This document shows, in pieces, positions 25,419-34,837 of a stretch of DNA of 62,715 nt. The position numbers and the translations under genes were made by a program. Numbering within the stretch: the first letter of the stretch is position 1; each line of letters begins with the position of its first letter. The stretch covers positions 1 to 62,715 of the IMG/VR virus record IMGVR_UViG_3300008108_000056. The stretch is one strand, 5' to 3'. Under the pieces are notes generated by a model. The model worked only from the letters and a program-made list of their open reading frames with translations, had not been told where the DNA came from and did not search any database. This DNA is from a virus.

Positions 25419-25492
25419 GCCTCCGTAGCTCAGCTGGATAGAGCAACGGTTTTGTAAACCGTAGGTCGTCGGTTCAAGTCCGACCGTGGGCT
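25419..25492 (+). tRNA. tRNA-Thr (anticodon UGU), one acceptor mismatch
   Basis: The acceptor GCCTCCG/CGTGGGC pairs except for a C-T mismatch at the fifth pair. The anticodon stem ACGGT/ACCGT encloses TTTGTAA, giving TGT. D-arm and T-arm (GTCGG/CCGAC with TTCAAGT) are canonical. A short T run follows the gene. Confidence 0.88.
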
Positions 25493-25513
25493 TTTTACTG
25501 TTCTACAACTTGT

Positions 25514-25520
25514 ATAAATA
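25514..25520 (+). promoter_or_regulatory. Late promoter motif before the tail-fibre genes
   Basis: ATAAATA lies 29 bases upstream of the GTG start of the first tail-fibre gene, after the tRNA cluster. Confidence 0.65.
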
Positions 25521-25548
25521 AAACTGTATGAACAGAAGGTAATAGTAC

Positions 25549-26880
25549 GTGGCAGTTAAAAGAATTTCACAACTTGCTACTATCTCTGATGGAGGATTGA
25601 CAGGAGAAGCAATTCTTCCTGTGGTTGTCTCTGACCCACTTTTACCAAATAGAAAAGCAAAAGTTAGTCAATTATTCCGTGGAATTTCTGGAGGAACTAA
25701 AAGTGCTCCAGGTCTAGCTTTTGACCTTGATCGTGACACTGGTTTATATCAACTTCAATATAATGAACTAGGTCTATCATTTGGTTTATCGTCTCTCTAT
25801 CATAGAAGTATTTCAAATAGTGATGGATCTAGAACAATTACAGTTGCTGCTGGAAACACAGAAGCAACAAATGTAAATATTCAGTACCAACCACAAGGTG
25901 CTGGATTTTTTACTGTAAATGGTGTTACTAGACTCACAGATGCTAACTTCTTTCTAGTTGATGATACTGATCAGAACAAGAGAGCACAATTCCAGGTTTC
26001 TAATATTTCAACTGGTGGTGGTATTAAAACTTTTATTCTTCCTTCAGTTGGATCTCAGACTGGAACTACTTTAGTTGGTACTGATACATCACAAACTTTA
26101 ACCAATAAATCAATGGTTATTGTTGATAGTAACTTACAAATTATTGGTTCTGGTGCTGCAACAAAAATTGCTAGATTTGAAGTTGATAGTTGGGATGCAG
26201 TTGGCACGAAAACTTATAAACTTCCAGACTTGGGAATTAGTGTAATTGAATCTGTTCTTGTTGATGATAGAAGTGTACAGTATATTTCAAATAAGTTTTT
26301 GGTTAATCCATTAATCAGTGATACACCTTCTATCGATCCATTAAATCCAACACCATACGTAAGTTTAGATCCTTCTGAATTAACTGCAAACAGAGTTGCA
26401 GTTTTCCCTGATCAGAATATTACATTTGTTGGTGAAGATTCTAACCAAGTTTTAACTAACAAAATTTATAGAGGAGCAGTTTTTGCTGATAGCACTACTT
26501 TAAGTAAAAGAGTATCGTTTGATCTTTCAAATTATTTACCTTTACAAAATGCTATTGCTGGTTTTCCTTCATCAAACCTAAATACTCAAACAACAGAAGT
26601 TAATTATTTTGTTTGGGAAAGAGCTACTCAAAATTTATATAATAAAACAGCAGTTGGATTGACAATTGCTAATCCTTCATCACCTGCATCTAGACAGGTT
26701 GTTATTGATACGAGTAATTTAACTGCAATTAGAACTATTCAATTCCCAGATGCGGACGCAACATTACTCTCTACCAATAACGCAGGATCTCTACAGGGAA
26801 TTTCATTCGGTGGAGCTCTAGGTGCGGACTCATTTGGAGGTAGATTAAGATTACAAACTTATTTTCAGGCAGGATGGTAA
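25549..26880 (+). CDS. Tail-fibre/virion structural protein
   Basis: A 443-residue protein that begins with GTG at 25549 (AVKRISQLATISDGGLTGEAI), a typical opening for cyanophage fibre-type proteins. It is rich in Thr, Ser, Asn and Val, and contains two repeats of a DTSQTLTNKS-like motif (also DSNQVLTNKI), which marks repeating fibre shafts. It starts a run of fibre genes; the role in binding the host surface is inferred. Confidence 0.78.
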   Translation: MAVKRISQLATISDGGLTGEAILPVVVSDPLLPNRKAKVSQLFRGISGGTKSAPGLAFDLDRDTGLYQLQYNELGLSFGLSSLYHRSISNSDGSRTITVAAGNTEATNVNIQYQPQGAGFFTVNGVTRLTDANFFLVDDTDQNKRAQFQVSNISTGGGIKTFILPSVGSQTGTTLVGTDTSQTLTNKSMVIVDSNLQIIGSGAATKIARFEVDSWDAVGTKTYKLPDLGISVIESVLVDDRSVQYISNKFLVNPLISDTPSIDPLNPTPYVSLDPSELTANRVAVFPDQNITFVGEDSNQVLTNKIYRGAVFADSTTLSKRVSFDLSNYLPLQNAIAGFPSSNLNTQTTEVNYFVWERATQNLYNKTAVGLTIANPSSPASRQVVIDTSNLTAIRTIQFPDADATLLSTNNAGSLQGISFGGALGADSFGGRLRLQTYFQAGW

Positions 26881-26887
26881 TTAAAAA

Positions 26888-29266
26888 ATGGCAGCAGGAA
26901 GACTAGCATCATCAAAACCAGCAGCAACTACCAATACAACGTTGTATTCATGTCCTATTGGTTATGCAGCATCAGTAGTACTGAATGTATGCAACCAAAG
27001 TTCATCAGCAACATCTTATCGAGTTGCATTGAGGAACTATACACAAATTATTACAACCACTGGAAGTTCTCATACTTTTAATAGAGGTAATCCAATTTCT
27101 ACGTATAGATTAACTCTTTCTCCTGGGATTCCAATTTCAGGTTTTAATCCTGGTGACACTTACACTGATACTAACAGTAAGTGGTCTTTAAAAATGTTAG
27201 ATGTTGTAAAAGATACGTCTATTATTACTGTTAATACCAGAATCTTTAGAGTTGGAACTATTACATATAATAATATATCTCCAGCACTAACTACCTTCTC
27301 TGTTGGTAATACGATTACTGATTCTACAAGTGGATTGACAGCAAAAGTTGTTGGTGTAGATTCTCTCAATTCTCAAGTACATATCCAATTAGAACCTTTA
27401 TCTACCGTTGCTACTTCATTAAAATTGGCTTCTGCTCCAGTATATATTACTGCTGGTGCTAATCAATTTTTAGCAATTCCTAGTGGAACTTCTTTTGAAA
27501 TTGTAAGAATCAGTGCTTGGACTCCTGCAACCTACACTGCTACTATTGTAAGAGCACAACAAGGAACAACAGCAGCAAAGATTCCTGTTGCTGCAAATTC
27601 AATTTCTTTAAGTCTTACTGCAACAACAAAAACTATTAATGAAGGTGCTTCTTTCAGTTCAACTGATACTACATTAACTTTGAATAACGTAACAGGATTG
27701 TTTACTGGTGATTATTTAAAAATTGGAAATGAATTTCTACTTGTTCAAGTAGTTGATTCTGGAACTTCTACTGTTAACGTTCTTAGAGGACAATTATCAT
27801 CTACTGCAGCAACTCATGCAGATGGTGCAACAGTTACAAGAGTTGCTAACAATGGTAATGTGTTTGTTAATTATTTTGGTACTACACCAACACCAGCACC
27901 AGCAACAAAAAATTACACTTTAACTGCAAATATGACAAATGATTTTGTATTTGCTGGAGATGCTACAGGTAACGATCCAACAATTACGGTTAATATTGGA
28001 GACACTTTAACTTTTGTAAATAATGTTGCAGGAGCTCCTCTCCACATCATGAATACTACAGGTGCTTACAATGTAGCAAACGTTGTAACAACAGGAATTA
28101 CTAATGATGGTGCTGATGGTGGGGAAACATTAACCTGGGATACTACAGGACTTGCAGCAGGAACTTATTTTTATTTGAATGAATTCCAGTCAACTATGCA
28201 AGGTCAGATTATCTTAGTTACTCCATCTTCAGATCCAACCATTTCAAACGGAACTTCCACAGCAAGAGTATCTACTTCAGCCAGTGCTTATATGTCATAT
28301 GATGAATTTGTTCATGACTTCAATGGTGATAGTAATTTTGAATGGACTCCCAATGGATTCTCTCTGAATCTTGGTAGAATTTATAGATTTGATCAGTCAG
28401 ACTCTACAAATACTTCACAACCATTTAGATTTTCGGATCAGCAAAGTTTAACACCTTTATATACAACTGGTGTTACTACTTCTGGAACACCAGGTTCTGC
28501 TGGAGCATTTACTCAGATTGACTTAACTGCATCTTCACCTACAGTATTGTATTCATTATCTACTGCACCAGATGATGAATCTTATGGTTCAAGTTTTACT
28601 ATTAATAACGATCCAGCATATACACAAATTTTTGTTTATGATGTTACTGCAACACCAACTGTTTCAGATACATTTACTAGTGGCATTACAACATCAACCA
28701 CTCAGACAATTAGTGCTGTACAACCAGGTCCATATGGATATGTTCAAGAGTTTAGTGGAACAACCTTAAAAATTTCTTTGGGTAATAAATCTACAGCATT
28801 TGCATCGTATACAACTTCAATAACTGGAACTTCTGGACAATTTACAATTACTGTTGGATCAAATGCAAATCTTGCTGTAGGTATGGCAGTAACTGGTACA
28901 GGAGTTGCAACTGGAGCAAAGATTACAAATATTGTAGGAACTACAGTAACTCTAGATATTGCAAATACTGGGGCTGTTTCTGGAACTGGAACATTTAACT
29001 TTACATTTTTAGATACTCCATTAACCATTGCTGGTATAAAAACAACAGCAACAGTTTCTTCAGTATCAGAAATTGATGTTGCAGATTACATTCTTTATGA
29101 CAAATCAATTTCTGGAAATACTACAGATAAAAATACGGGAATTGTTGTTGGTCCAGGGTCTAGCATCATGGTATATTCGACTGCAAACTCACTTAGTTAT
29201 GTTGTTAATGGTTTTGAAGATGTAACTAGTGACTGGACAACAGTTCAGTATAGATACAGAACGTAA
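26888..29266 (+). CDS. Tail-fibre protein with a cupredoxin-like domain
   Basis: A 792-residue Thr/Ser-rich virion protein. Residues about 340-447 resemble a small blue copper domain: a beta strand, TVNIGDTLTFVNN, PLHIM, and GTYFYLNEFQSTMQGQIILV. The plastocyanin loop that normally reads C..H....M.G here keeps only the Met and Gly, so copper binding is doubtful. The rest is repetitive beta structure, probably fibre shaft. The Ig-like or lectin role of this domain is unknown. Confidence 0.78.
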   Translation: MAAGRLASSKPAATTNTTLYSCPIGYAASVVLNVCNQSSSATSYRVALRNYTQIITTTGSSHTFNRGNPISTYRLTLSPGIPISGFNPGDTYTDTNSKWSLKMLDVVKDTSIITVNTRIFRVGTITYNNISPALTTFSVGNTITDSTSGLTAKVVGVDSLNSQVHIQLEPLSTVATSLKLASAPVYITAGANQFLAIPSGTSFEIVRISAWTPATYTATIVRAQQGTTAAKIPVAANSISLSLTATTKTINEGASFSSTDTTLTLNNVTGLFTGDYLKIGNEFLLVQVVDSGTSTVNVLRGQLSSTAATHADGATVTRVANNGNVFVNYFGTTPTPAPATKNYTLTANMTNDFVFAGDATGNDPTITVNIGDTLTFVNNVAGAPLHIMNTTGAYNVANVVTTGITNDGADGGETLTWDTTGLAAGTYFYLNEFQSTMQGQIILVTPSSDPTISNGTSTARVSTSASAYMSYDEFVHDFNGDSNFEWTPNGFSLNLGRIYRFDQSDSTNTSQPFRFSDQQSLTPLYTTGVTTSGTPGSAGAFTQIDLTASSPTVLYSLSTAPDDESYGSSFTINNDPAYTQIFVYDVTATPTVSDTFTSGITTSTTQTISAVQPGPYGYVQEFSGTTLKISLGNKSTAFASYTTSITGTSGQFTITVGSNANLAVGMAVTGTGVATGAKITNIVGTTVTLDIANTGAVSGTGTFNFTFLDTPLTIAGIKTTATVSSVSEIDVADYILYDKSISGNTTDKNTGIVVGPGSSIMVYSTANSLSYVVNGFEDVTSDWTTVQYRYRT

Positions 29267-29308
29267 TTTTATATAAAATTGTTCTTTAAATCCTTAGGGT
29301 AAAATAAT

Positions 29309-32300
29309 ATGGCATTAACAAGACTTAAGAACATTATCACATCTAGAACTGGTCGTATCATCTATGTTAACCCAGATGATTTCGATGCTTCTGATGATTT
29401 TGACAACAGGGGCAACTCATCTCTGAGACCATTTAGAACACTTCAACGTGCTTTCCTTGAAGTAGCACGATTCTCATATCGTGTTGGTCTATCGAATGAC
29501 GAATTTGACGCATTTACAATTTACTTATTTCCATCAGAATATATTATTGACAATAGACCAGGAACTTCAACATACAATGATATTGTTCCTTTTGATGCCA
29601 ATACTAATTTTGATATTAATAGTCCTGTTAATGTTCTTTATAGATTTAACTCCACAGATGGTGGAGTTATTGTTCCTAGAGGTTGTTCAATCGTAGGTAC
29701 AGACCTTAGAAGAACTAAGATTGTTCCCAAGTATATTCCTTATCCAACAACGAGTTCTGCATTAGGTATTACCTCACTTAACGAACCAGCAACTGCAGCA
29801 ATCTTCCGTGTAACTGGTGGTTGTTATTTCTGGCAGATGTCATTCTTTGATGGTGATAGTAACGGTGTATATTATAAGTCAAATGATGCATCGCAAATTT
29901 CACCTAACTTCTCTCACCATAAGTTAACTTGTTTTGAATTTGCAAATAAAGCAGATCTAGATCTGTACTACCAAAAAATCTCAAAAGGTTATGCATCTAT
30001 TCCAGATACTTCTGGTATTGTTGCACAAGACCAATTGCAGGCACGTGTTGAAGAAAACAGAATCGTTGGTCCTATCTCTGACGAATATAGAGTTTCTCAG
30101 ATCATTCGTAATGGACAGACAGTAACTGCATTTACCGTTGATGAACTTGGTAATCCAGTCAACCATGGATTCTCTGTTGGTGTTGCTGTTAATATTTCTG
30201 GTGTTACTGGACCCACAGAGGGTGATGCTCTACTGTATAATGGATCTTTCCTCTTAACTTCTGCATCAGGTAACCAGTTTACTTATCAGGTATCAGCAGA
30301 ACCATCGGGTAATGCTATTGGATCTAATATCTTAGTTAAGGTTGAAATTGATACTGTTGACTCTGCATCACCATATATCTTCAACTGTTCCTTGCGTTCA
30401 GTTTGGGGTGTCAATGGTATGCACGCAGATGGTGCAAGAGCAACAGGTTTCAAATCAATGGTTGTTGCACAGTTCACTGGAATTTCTCTACAGAAAGACG
30501 ACCGTGCATTTGTGAGATATAATCCTTCAACTGGATCTTATGATGATGCTGGGTCTGGTGCTCACATTGACGGTACTGCACGATATAAGAAGGGGTGGAG
30601 ACACTGCCACATTAAAGCATCAAACGACGCATTTATTCAGGTCGTTTCGGTGTTTGCTGTGGGATTCGGTGATCACTTCTTTGCTGATAGTGGTGGAGAC
30701 ATGTCTATCACCAACTCTAACTCAAACTTTGGTTCATTGTCTCTACGTTGTAAGGGATTCAAGGCAGCAGCTTTTACTAAAGACAAGGCAGGACAAATCA
30801 CTCATATTATTCCACCTAAGTCACTTGCTGATGTTCCTGAAATTTCAATTAACTGGACAACAATTGATATTCAAAAGACTAAGCAGGTTGGTAACACTGG
30901 AAGATTGTATCTCTACGGATATACATCACAATCTTCTCCTCCTCCAACTAAAGTTCAGGGATATAATATTGGTGCAAGGCAAGATGGTTCAGTTCCCGAT
31001 AGACTGTATGTTCAGTTAGTTGTATCTGGACAAAGTGCAGCATCAACCCAATCTGCACGTATTACACCATTTGGACCATCTGTAACAGGAACAGCAGCAA
31101 ATAGTTCAGGAAATCCTATTAAATGGGATGCGGCAAATTCACAGTGGTATCTACAAGTAGAAGGTGCAACAAATACAATTTACACAACTCTTGTTGGTAA
31201 TGTTAAGTATAACACTGTGGCATTTACCCCAACAACATTCCTAAAGAGAGTTCCCGATGCTCGTGTTCTTAAGGATAGAATTTATCGTTTCCGTTATGTT
31301 TTAGATAAAGATGCTTTCCCAATTCCACGTGCCCCCATCACTGGTTTTGTAATGCAACCACGTTCATCTGAAGTTAACTCACCTTCATACAATAGAGTTT
31401 ATTATGTTTATGAAGTTGAAACTTTCCAAACATTTGAACGTGGTGTTAAAGATGGTATCTATTATCTAACTGTACTTGAAGCATCTGTTTCACCATCAAC
31501 ATCAAACTTCAATGATTATAAGTTCTCACAGAACGTAACTGAAGTGTACCCTGCATTTGATAGAGATAATCCAAACGCAGATCCAAATGAGGCAGTATCA
31601 GTTGCAGATAATATCATTATTGGTAAAGTATATTCCACAGATGGAGCAACTCCAACACCTAATTTAGATTCTAAGAGAAGTATTACTAAGGAAGCAACAT
31701 TACATTGGGTTGCTGAAGTTGAAAATAACTTAGGTTATAACTCCACAAATAAATCTATTTCTGGAACAGTTATTACTGCTAGACTTGGTGATGCAGAAAC
31801 TAGAAAGATTCCAGTTAAAATTAATGCAGACGGTTCAAACTCACCAGTTTTAGTCGAACTCCGTCGTCACTCGATTCTACGTTCTGGTAACCACACATTT
31901 GAATATCTTGGTTTCGGTCCTGGTAACTACTCAACTGCATTCCCCTCAACTCAGGTTGAAGTTCTAACTCAAGAACAAGTTAAACTTTCTCAGTCTCTTA
32001 GGGAAGCAGCAGGTGTTGCATTCTATTCTGGATTGAACTCTAATGGTGACCTATTCATCGGTAACCAGGTTGTTAACCCAGTTACAGGTCAGATTACAAA
32101 TGATGATATTGCACAGTTGAATGTTATCGGTGAAGAGAATACTACAATTCAAACTTTCTCTGAATTGATTCTTACTGATAAACTGACTGTTCTTGGTGGT
32201 GCATCTAACCAGTTAGAATCTCTGTTTGTTGGTCCTGTTACCTTTACTGGTAAAGTGACATCCAGCAGCAATATGCAAGCACTGAAACTTACATATGCCA

Positions 32301-32872
32301 ACGATGATGGTACTGTTCTAAAACAAACCTTCATGGCAAAAGATAATGGAAGTGGATTGCCTGTTATTGTTGGATCTCCTGCATTCAACGAAGGGGATAT
32401 TATTTACAATATTGACTGGACTCCAGGCAAATCTATGGGATGGATTTATGGATCTGGAACCTGGTATCAGTGGGGACTAACGGACACTAAAGGATTTACA
32501 TCCACAAGATCAGGTAATAATGTTTTCTGGGGAATTGATGCTACACCATCGTCTTCTCATAAACTAAATGTTGGTGGAAATACAAACGTTGGTGGTAACC
32601 TAACCGTTACTGGAACTTATGGATTATCTGGTAGATACAAACTTGCTACTGGACAAGCAAATAATAACAATGGTGTTACGTATGCTGGTAATGGATCAAC
32701 TTCTAGTTTTGCAATTAGTCCTGGTCACACTTCATTTTCTGTTATTGTTGCACTTAATGGTGTTCTTCAAGTTCCAGTTGCAGACTATAATGTTACCAGT
32801 AACTCTGTAGTATTTGTTGGCACACCACCAGCAACGGGTGATACCATTCATATTCGTGAATTGCCAATCTAA
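29309..32872 (+). CDS. Large virion structural protein (fibre/baseplate periphery)
   Basis: At 1187 residues this is one of the three largest proteins of the window. The start (MALTRLKNIITSRTGRIIYVNPDDFDASDDFDNRGN) is followed by PFRTLQRAFLEVARFS and a likely right-handed beta-helix region (about 100-450) with repeated Gly/Asn turns. The C-terminal end has GFTSTRSGNNVFWGID and a Gly/Asn-rich tip like other fibre proteins. Cyanomyoviruses often carry such a protein; the exact role is unknown. Confidence 0.8.
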   Translation: MALTRLKNIITSRTGRIIYVNPDDFDASDDFDNRGNSSLRPFRTLQRAFLEVARFSYRVGLSNDEFDAFTIYLFPSEYIIDNRPGTSTYNDIVPFDANTNFDINSPVNVLYRFNSTDGGVIVPRGCSIVGTDLRRTKIVPKYIPYPTTSSALGITSLNEPATAAIFRVTGGCYFWQMSFFDGDSNGVYYKSNDASQISPNFSHHKLTCFEFANKADLDLYYQKISKGYASIPDTSGIVAQDQLQARVEENRIVGPISDEYRVSQIIRNGQTVTAFTVDELGNPVNHGFSVGVAVNISGVTGPTEGDALLYNGSFLLTSASGNQFTYQVSAEPSGNAIGSNILVKVEIDTVDSASPYIFNCSLRSVWGVNGMHADGARATGFKSMVVAQFTGISLQKDDRAFVRYNPSTGSYDDAGSGAHIDGTARYKKGWRHCHIKASNDAFIQVVSVFAVGFGDHFFADSGGDMSITNSNSNFGSLSLRCKGFKAAAFTKDKAGQITHIIPPKSLADVPEISINWTTIDIQKTKQVGNTGRLYLYGYTSQSSPPPTKVQGYNIGARQDGSVPDRLYVQLVVSGQSAASTQSARITPFGPSVTGTAANSSGNPIKWDAANSQWYLQVEGATNTIYTTLVGNVKYNTVAFTPTTFLKRVPDARVLKDRIYRFRYVLDKDAFPIPRAPITGFVMQPRSSEVNSPSYNRVYYVYEVETFQTFERGVKDGIYYLTVLEASVSPSTSNFNDYKFSQNVTEVYPAFDRDNPNADPNEAVSVADNIIIGKVYSTDGATPTPNLDSKRSITKEATLHWVAEVENNLGYNSTNKSISGTVITARLGDAETRKIPVKINADGSNSPVLVELRRHSILRSGNHTFEYLGFGPGNYSTAFPSTQVEVLTQEQVKLSQSLREAAGVAFYSGLNSNGDLFIGNQVVNPVTGQITNDDIAQLNVIGEENTTIQTFSELILTDKLTVLGGASNQLESLFVGPVTFTGKVTSSSNMQALKLTYANDDGTVLKQTFMAKDNGSGLPVIVGSPAFNEGDIIYNIDWTPGKSMGWIYGSGTWYQWGLTDTKGFTSTRSGNNVFWGIDATPSSSHKLNVGGNTNVGGNLTVTGTYGLSGRYKLATGQANNNNGVTYAGNGSTSSFAISPGHTSFSVIVALNGVLQVPVADYNVTSNSVVFVGTPPATGDTIHIRELPI

Positions 32873-32875
32873 TTC

Positions 32876-32882
32876 ATAAATA
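32876..32882 (+). promoter_or_regulatory. Late promoter motif
   Basis: ATAAATA lies four bases after a stop codon and 24 bases before the next ATG in the fibre gene group. Confidence 0.6.
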
Positions 32883-32905
32883 GTAAAGAAAAGTAGGAAT
32901 CAGCT

Positions 32906-33781
32906 ATGCCAACAAAGATTATAGGAAACCAAATTGATTCCTCAACTGTTGCATTGATGAACTCTTTGACGTTGAGCAACAATTTTAGGTTACCATCATT
33001 AGCTACAGCAAGTAGACCAGCATCACCTAATGCTGGACAGATGATATTTGACACAGACCTAGATAATGTTGTAGTATGGAGACTCAAAACTGGTCCAAAC
33101 AAAAATACTGCAGCATGGGCAGTTGTTGGTGCTGGTGGTCCGTCTATCGGAACACTTTCAATTATAAGATCTAACGGTCCTTCTATTAATGAAAATCTCA
33201 CAATTGGACCAACTGCTAATGGTGGTGCAGAATTTACTAATGGATTTTCTGGTGGACCTATTTCTATTGGAAATGGATTCACAGTAACCATTGAGACAAA
33301 TGCAAACTATACCATTATTGGTAATGATGACTTCTCTGGTACTGGTCCATTCTTTGAAACAATGGAGAATCTTGCCGTATACCAGAATCTTAGAATATCT
33401 GGTAGTGGGTTACTTGAATTTGGTGAAACCAGAGAATATGTAACAATGTTAAGTAACCCATCTGGAACTGTTGCCTATAATTTTATAGATGGTGGTGTTT
33501 GGTATGGAGAAAATCCATTAACAGGAAATTGGACAGTAAATTTAGTTAATGTTCCTACAGATGAAATGTTTGCGATGGGAATTACAATTGTAACTAGACA
33601 AGCAACTTCAAGTGGTTTGCCAACAGGTTTTCAGATTAATGGAGCTGGACAAACTATAAGGTGGGCAGGTGGATCTACTCCTTCTGCTAGTACTGCGGGA
33701 AGAGTTGATGTTACTACTTTTAGTTTTGTTAGAATTGCAGGTTCTTGGATTGTAACTGGTTCAAATAGTTCTTTTGGATAA
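32906..33781 (+). CDS. Tail-fibre-like protein
   Basis: A 291-residue protein beginning MPTKIIGNQIDSSTVALM, with NFRLPSLATASRPASP and AGQMIFDTDLDNVVVW near residues 30-60, a motif common in collar and fibre proteins of cyanophages. The C-terminal part is beta-rich and Gly/Thr-rich. One base separates its stop from the fibrinogen-like gene, so the two are co-translated. Confidence 0.75.
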   Translation: MPTKIIGNQIDSSTVALMNSLTLSNNFRLPSLATASRPASPNAGQMIFDTDLDNVVVWRLKTGPNKNTAAWAVVGAGGPSIGTLSIIRSNGPSINENLTIGPTANGGAEFTNGFSGGPISIGNGFTVTIETNANYTIIGNDDFSGTGPFFETMENLAVYQNLRISGSGLLEFGETREYVTMLSNPSGTVAYNFIDGGVWYGENPLTGNWTVNLVNVPTDEMFAMGITIVTRQATSSGLPTGFQINGAGQTIRWAGGSTPSASTAGRVDVTTFSFVRIAGSWIVTGSNSSFG

Positions 33782-33782
33782 T

Positions 33783-34574
33783 ATGGCATTAAATAAGATT
33801 GGAAGTAAACAATTTTCTAGTGGATTTAAACCATCAGCAATTGGTGGTGGATCTGGATTTACTTCGGCTGCAGCAATTAAAGCAGCAACTGGAACTAATG
33901 TTGACGGTGTATATCAGATAAATCTACCTAATGTTGGTTTAAGAAATGTATTCTGTATTATGAACTCTGCTATTGATGGTGGAGGTTGGATGATGATGAT
34001 GAAAGCAACTAGAGGAACAACTTTTGAGTGGGGAGCTAGTTATTGGACAACTAATAATACTCTCAATCCAAATGAAACAAATAGAAATGATGGTGACGCA
34101 AAATTTGATGTTATGAATACATTTCCAGCAAGAGATATGCTTGCTCTTTGGCCAGACATTGGCCAAGGTGGTTGTATTAGTGTTAGTGGATACCCATGGA
34201 TATGGCTGCAAAATAACTTTAATGGTGGTACTAGGATAATTCCTATTGATTTTTGGAATAGTGTAGATAGATATTTTATTCAAAATGCTAACAATCATTG
34301 TGGAATAGGTGCTTTTTCTGGTCAGGCAGATGTTGCTTTTTATGGATATAACTATAGGAATAACCCAGGATGGGCACGAACTCGTTGGGGGTATGGGTGG
34401 AATGAAAATGGAGGTGGGCAATTTCCAAATGGAGATATGAATAGTGATGATGTTTCTGGTGGTATAGGAATGACTGGTAGTTTTGGTAGCTTTTCTGCAG
34501 GAGATCGAGTTAATTGTTGTAATAATAGAGGTGGTATAAATAGGTCTGCAAGGGTTGAAATTTATGTCAGATAG
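33783..34574 (+). CDS. Fibrinogen-like lectin-type adhesin
   Basis: A 263-residue protein. From residue 35 it shows the start of a fibrinogen C-terminal-like domain: GVYQINLP, VFCIMNSAIDGGGWMMMMK (residues 56-74), a WGASYW segment and a C-terminal Cys/Trp-rich part ending SARVEIYVR. Such domains bind sugars or proteins in animals and appear in some bacterial and viral adhesins. The place between fibre genes suggests receptor binding. ATG 33783 is used because no ribosome site suits the in-frame TTG nine bases upstream. Confidence 0.7.
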   Translation: MALNKIGSKQFSSGFKPSAIGGGSGFTSAAAIKAATGTNVDGVYQINLPNVGLRNVFCIMNSAIDGGGWMMMMKATRGTTFEWGASYWTTNNTLNPNETNRNDGDAKFDVMNTFPARDMLALWPDIGQGGCISVSGYPWIWLQNNFNGGTRIIPIDFWNSVDRYFIQNANNHCGIGAFSGQADVAFYGYNYRNNPGWARTRWGYGWNENGGGQFPNGDMNSDDVSGGIGMTGSFGSFSAGDRVNCCNNRGGINRSARVEIYVR

Positions 34575-34809
34575 TATTCTTACTGGGCATCAAGTTGCTC
34601 TTAGATATATTAATTTTCTTTCTTTAAAGATGCAAAGTAATGATTCAGATGTTGCAGAACTGGCAAAATATATTCATGAATGTACTGATAATGTAGATGA
34701 ATTGAGAAAAAGATACAAGCAATTATTTTCAAAGTATAAAATAGATTCTGAAGATAAAAAACAAATTGTCTACATTACCGAAAAAATTTTAGAGTTTATA
34801 AATAAATAA
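34564..34809 (+). CDS. Small helical protein, possible fibre chaperone
   Basis: An 81-residue charged helical protein. Its ATG overlaps the end of the adhesin gene by 11 bases. A helical small protein coupled to an adhesin gene could be its assembly chaperone; this is inference only. Confidence 0.65.
   Translation: MSDSILTGHQVALRYINFLSLKMQSNDSDVAELAKYIHECTDNVDELRKRYKQLFSKYKIDSEDKKQIVYITEKILEFINK
34798..34808 (+). promoter_or_regulatory. Double late promoter motif
   Basis: Two overlapping ATAAATA copies (34798-34804 and 34802-34808) run through the stop codon of the preceding gene, 30 bases before the next ATG. Confidence 0.6.
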
Positions 34810-34837
34810 AGGAAAACAATTACAGGATTAATTACTA

